Shown here: positions 5,520-5,799 of the stretch, piece by piece | Layout of the letters: the number at the start of each line of letters is the position of its first letter | How positions within the stretch are numbered: position 1 is the first letter of the stretch | Source: Nitrospina sp. | Lineage (GTDB): Bacteria > Nitrospinota > Nitrospinia > Nitrospinales > VA-1 | Assembly: GCA_018647025.1 (NCBI GenBank) | Contig: JABGTQ010000078.1 | Coordinates: forward strand, 1-5,799 | Direction of reading: 5' to 3' | DNA: 5,799 nt | The notes under the pieces: generated by a model | Databases searched by the model: none | What the model was told of the DNA's origin: nothing | What the model saw: only the letters and a program-made list of their open reading frames with translations | Made by a program: the position numbers and the translations under genes

Positions 5520-5799
5520 TTAGCTCAATACCTGTTGATTAAATATTTCTCGTCCCTCTAAAATTTCCATTTCCAAAGCAACTTTATAAAAAGGTAGAGT
5601 AGTTAAATTTGAGTTGATTTTGACAGCATCTTTTTCAGTTGTAAGAATAAATGTTGCGCCTGACTTGCGTGCTGAATCTTCGATGTGCTTAATGTCGTTT
5701 AGGGTGTATTCGTGGTGGTCAGGAAACGGCTGGTAATGAACCAACCGCATACCGGATTTTTCTAAAAGTTTTCGAAAATCATTTGGATTGGCAATACCA
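5520..5799 (-). CDS. lpxK: Tetraacyldisaccharide 4'-kinase (LpxK), C-terminal part
   Basis: The reading frame runs from the window edge to TAA at 5522-5520 and gives the last 92 residues. LpxK is the inner-membrane kinase that phosphorylates the 4' position of the lipid A disaccharide. The segment begins GIANPNDFRKLLEKSG, continues with the conserved FPDHHEYTLNDI, and has ATFILTTEKDAVKI, all hallmarks of the LpxK C-terminal half (GI-x-NP-x-x-F, F-x-DHH-x-Y, TTEKD-x-VK). The P-loop and the membrane-anchoring N-terminus lie outside the window. The ATG at 5750 is an internal methionine, not the start, because the GIANP motif lies upstream of it in frame. Its presence shows a lipid A-producing bacterium. 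The next gene, 152 bases downstream, is a membrane methyltransferase-like protein. Confidence 0.93.
   Translation of the reverse strand, partial: GIANPNDFRKLLEKSGMRLVHYQPFPDHHEYTLNDIKHIEDSARKSGATFILTTEKDAVKINSNLTTLPFYKVALEMEILEGREIFNQQVLS

Overview
The window carries a compact bacterial translation operon on the minus strand, with two cell-envelope genes upstream of it and one lipid gene converging on its far end. The organism is a Gram-negative, lipid A-making bacterium of low to moderate GC. The 3' part of lpxK shows the outer membrane, and the truncated gene at the left edge is the end of a FabI-type enoyl-ACP reductase. The gene order and the style of the proteins would fit Verrucomicrobiota (perhaps Opitutae). 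That placement comes from memory of similar neighbourhoods and is tentative.

Layout in minus-strand transcription order, right to left: the C-terminal 92 codons of lpxK (lipid A 4'-kinase, cut by the window edge); a small membrane protein of the isoprenylcysteine methyltransferase-like family; an AT-rich gap of about 325 bases ending in a near-consensus promoter; tRNA-Val(GAC); then thrS, infC, rpmI, rplT and pheS in a tight series. The stop of pheS faces the stop of the plus-strand fabI across a 14-base gap, so there is no room for pheT here.

How they fit together: thrS, pheS and tRNA-Val supply decoding substrates, infC controls start-codon selection, and rpmI and rplT are large-subunit proteins. 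This is the classic thrS-infC-rpmI-rplT-pheS cluster. The most informative point is that infC almost certainly begins at an ATT codon 33 bases upstream of its first ATG. This restores the conserved 'RIN..IRV' N-terminus, places the start behind a GAGGAG ribosome-binding site, and reproduces the rare-start arrangement used for IF3 autoregulation in Escherichia coli. ThrRS lacks the N-terminal TGS domain, and an in-frame stop just upstream of the ATG confirms that this is not an annotation artefact.

I see no mobile element, CRISPR array, toxin-antitoxin pair or clearly novel system. A few weak signals are listed separately: a plus-strand promoter and hairpin in the gap before the tRNA, a 19-codon hydrophobic mini-ORF, and an unused Shine-Dalgarno sequence between infC and rpmI.
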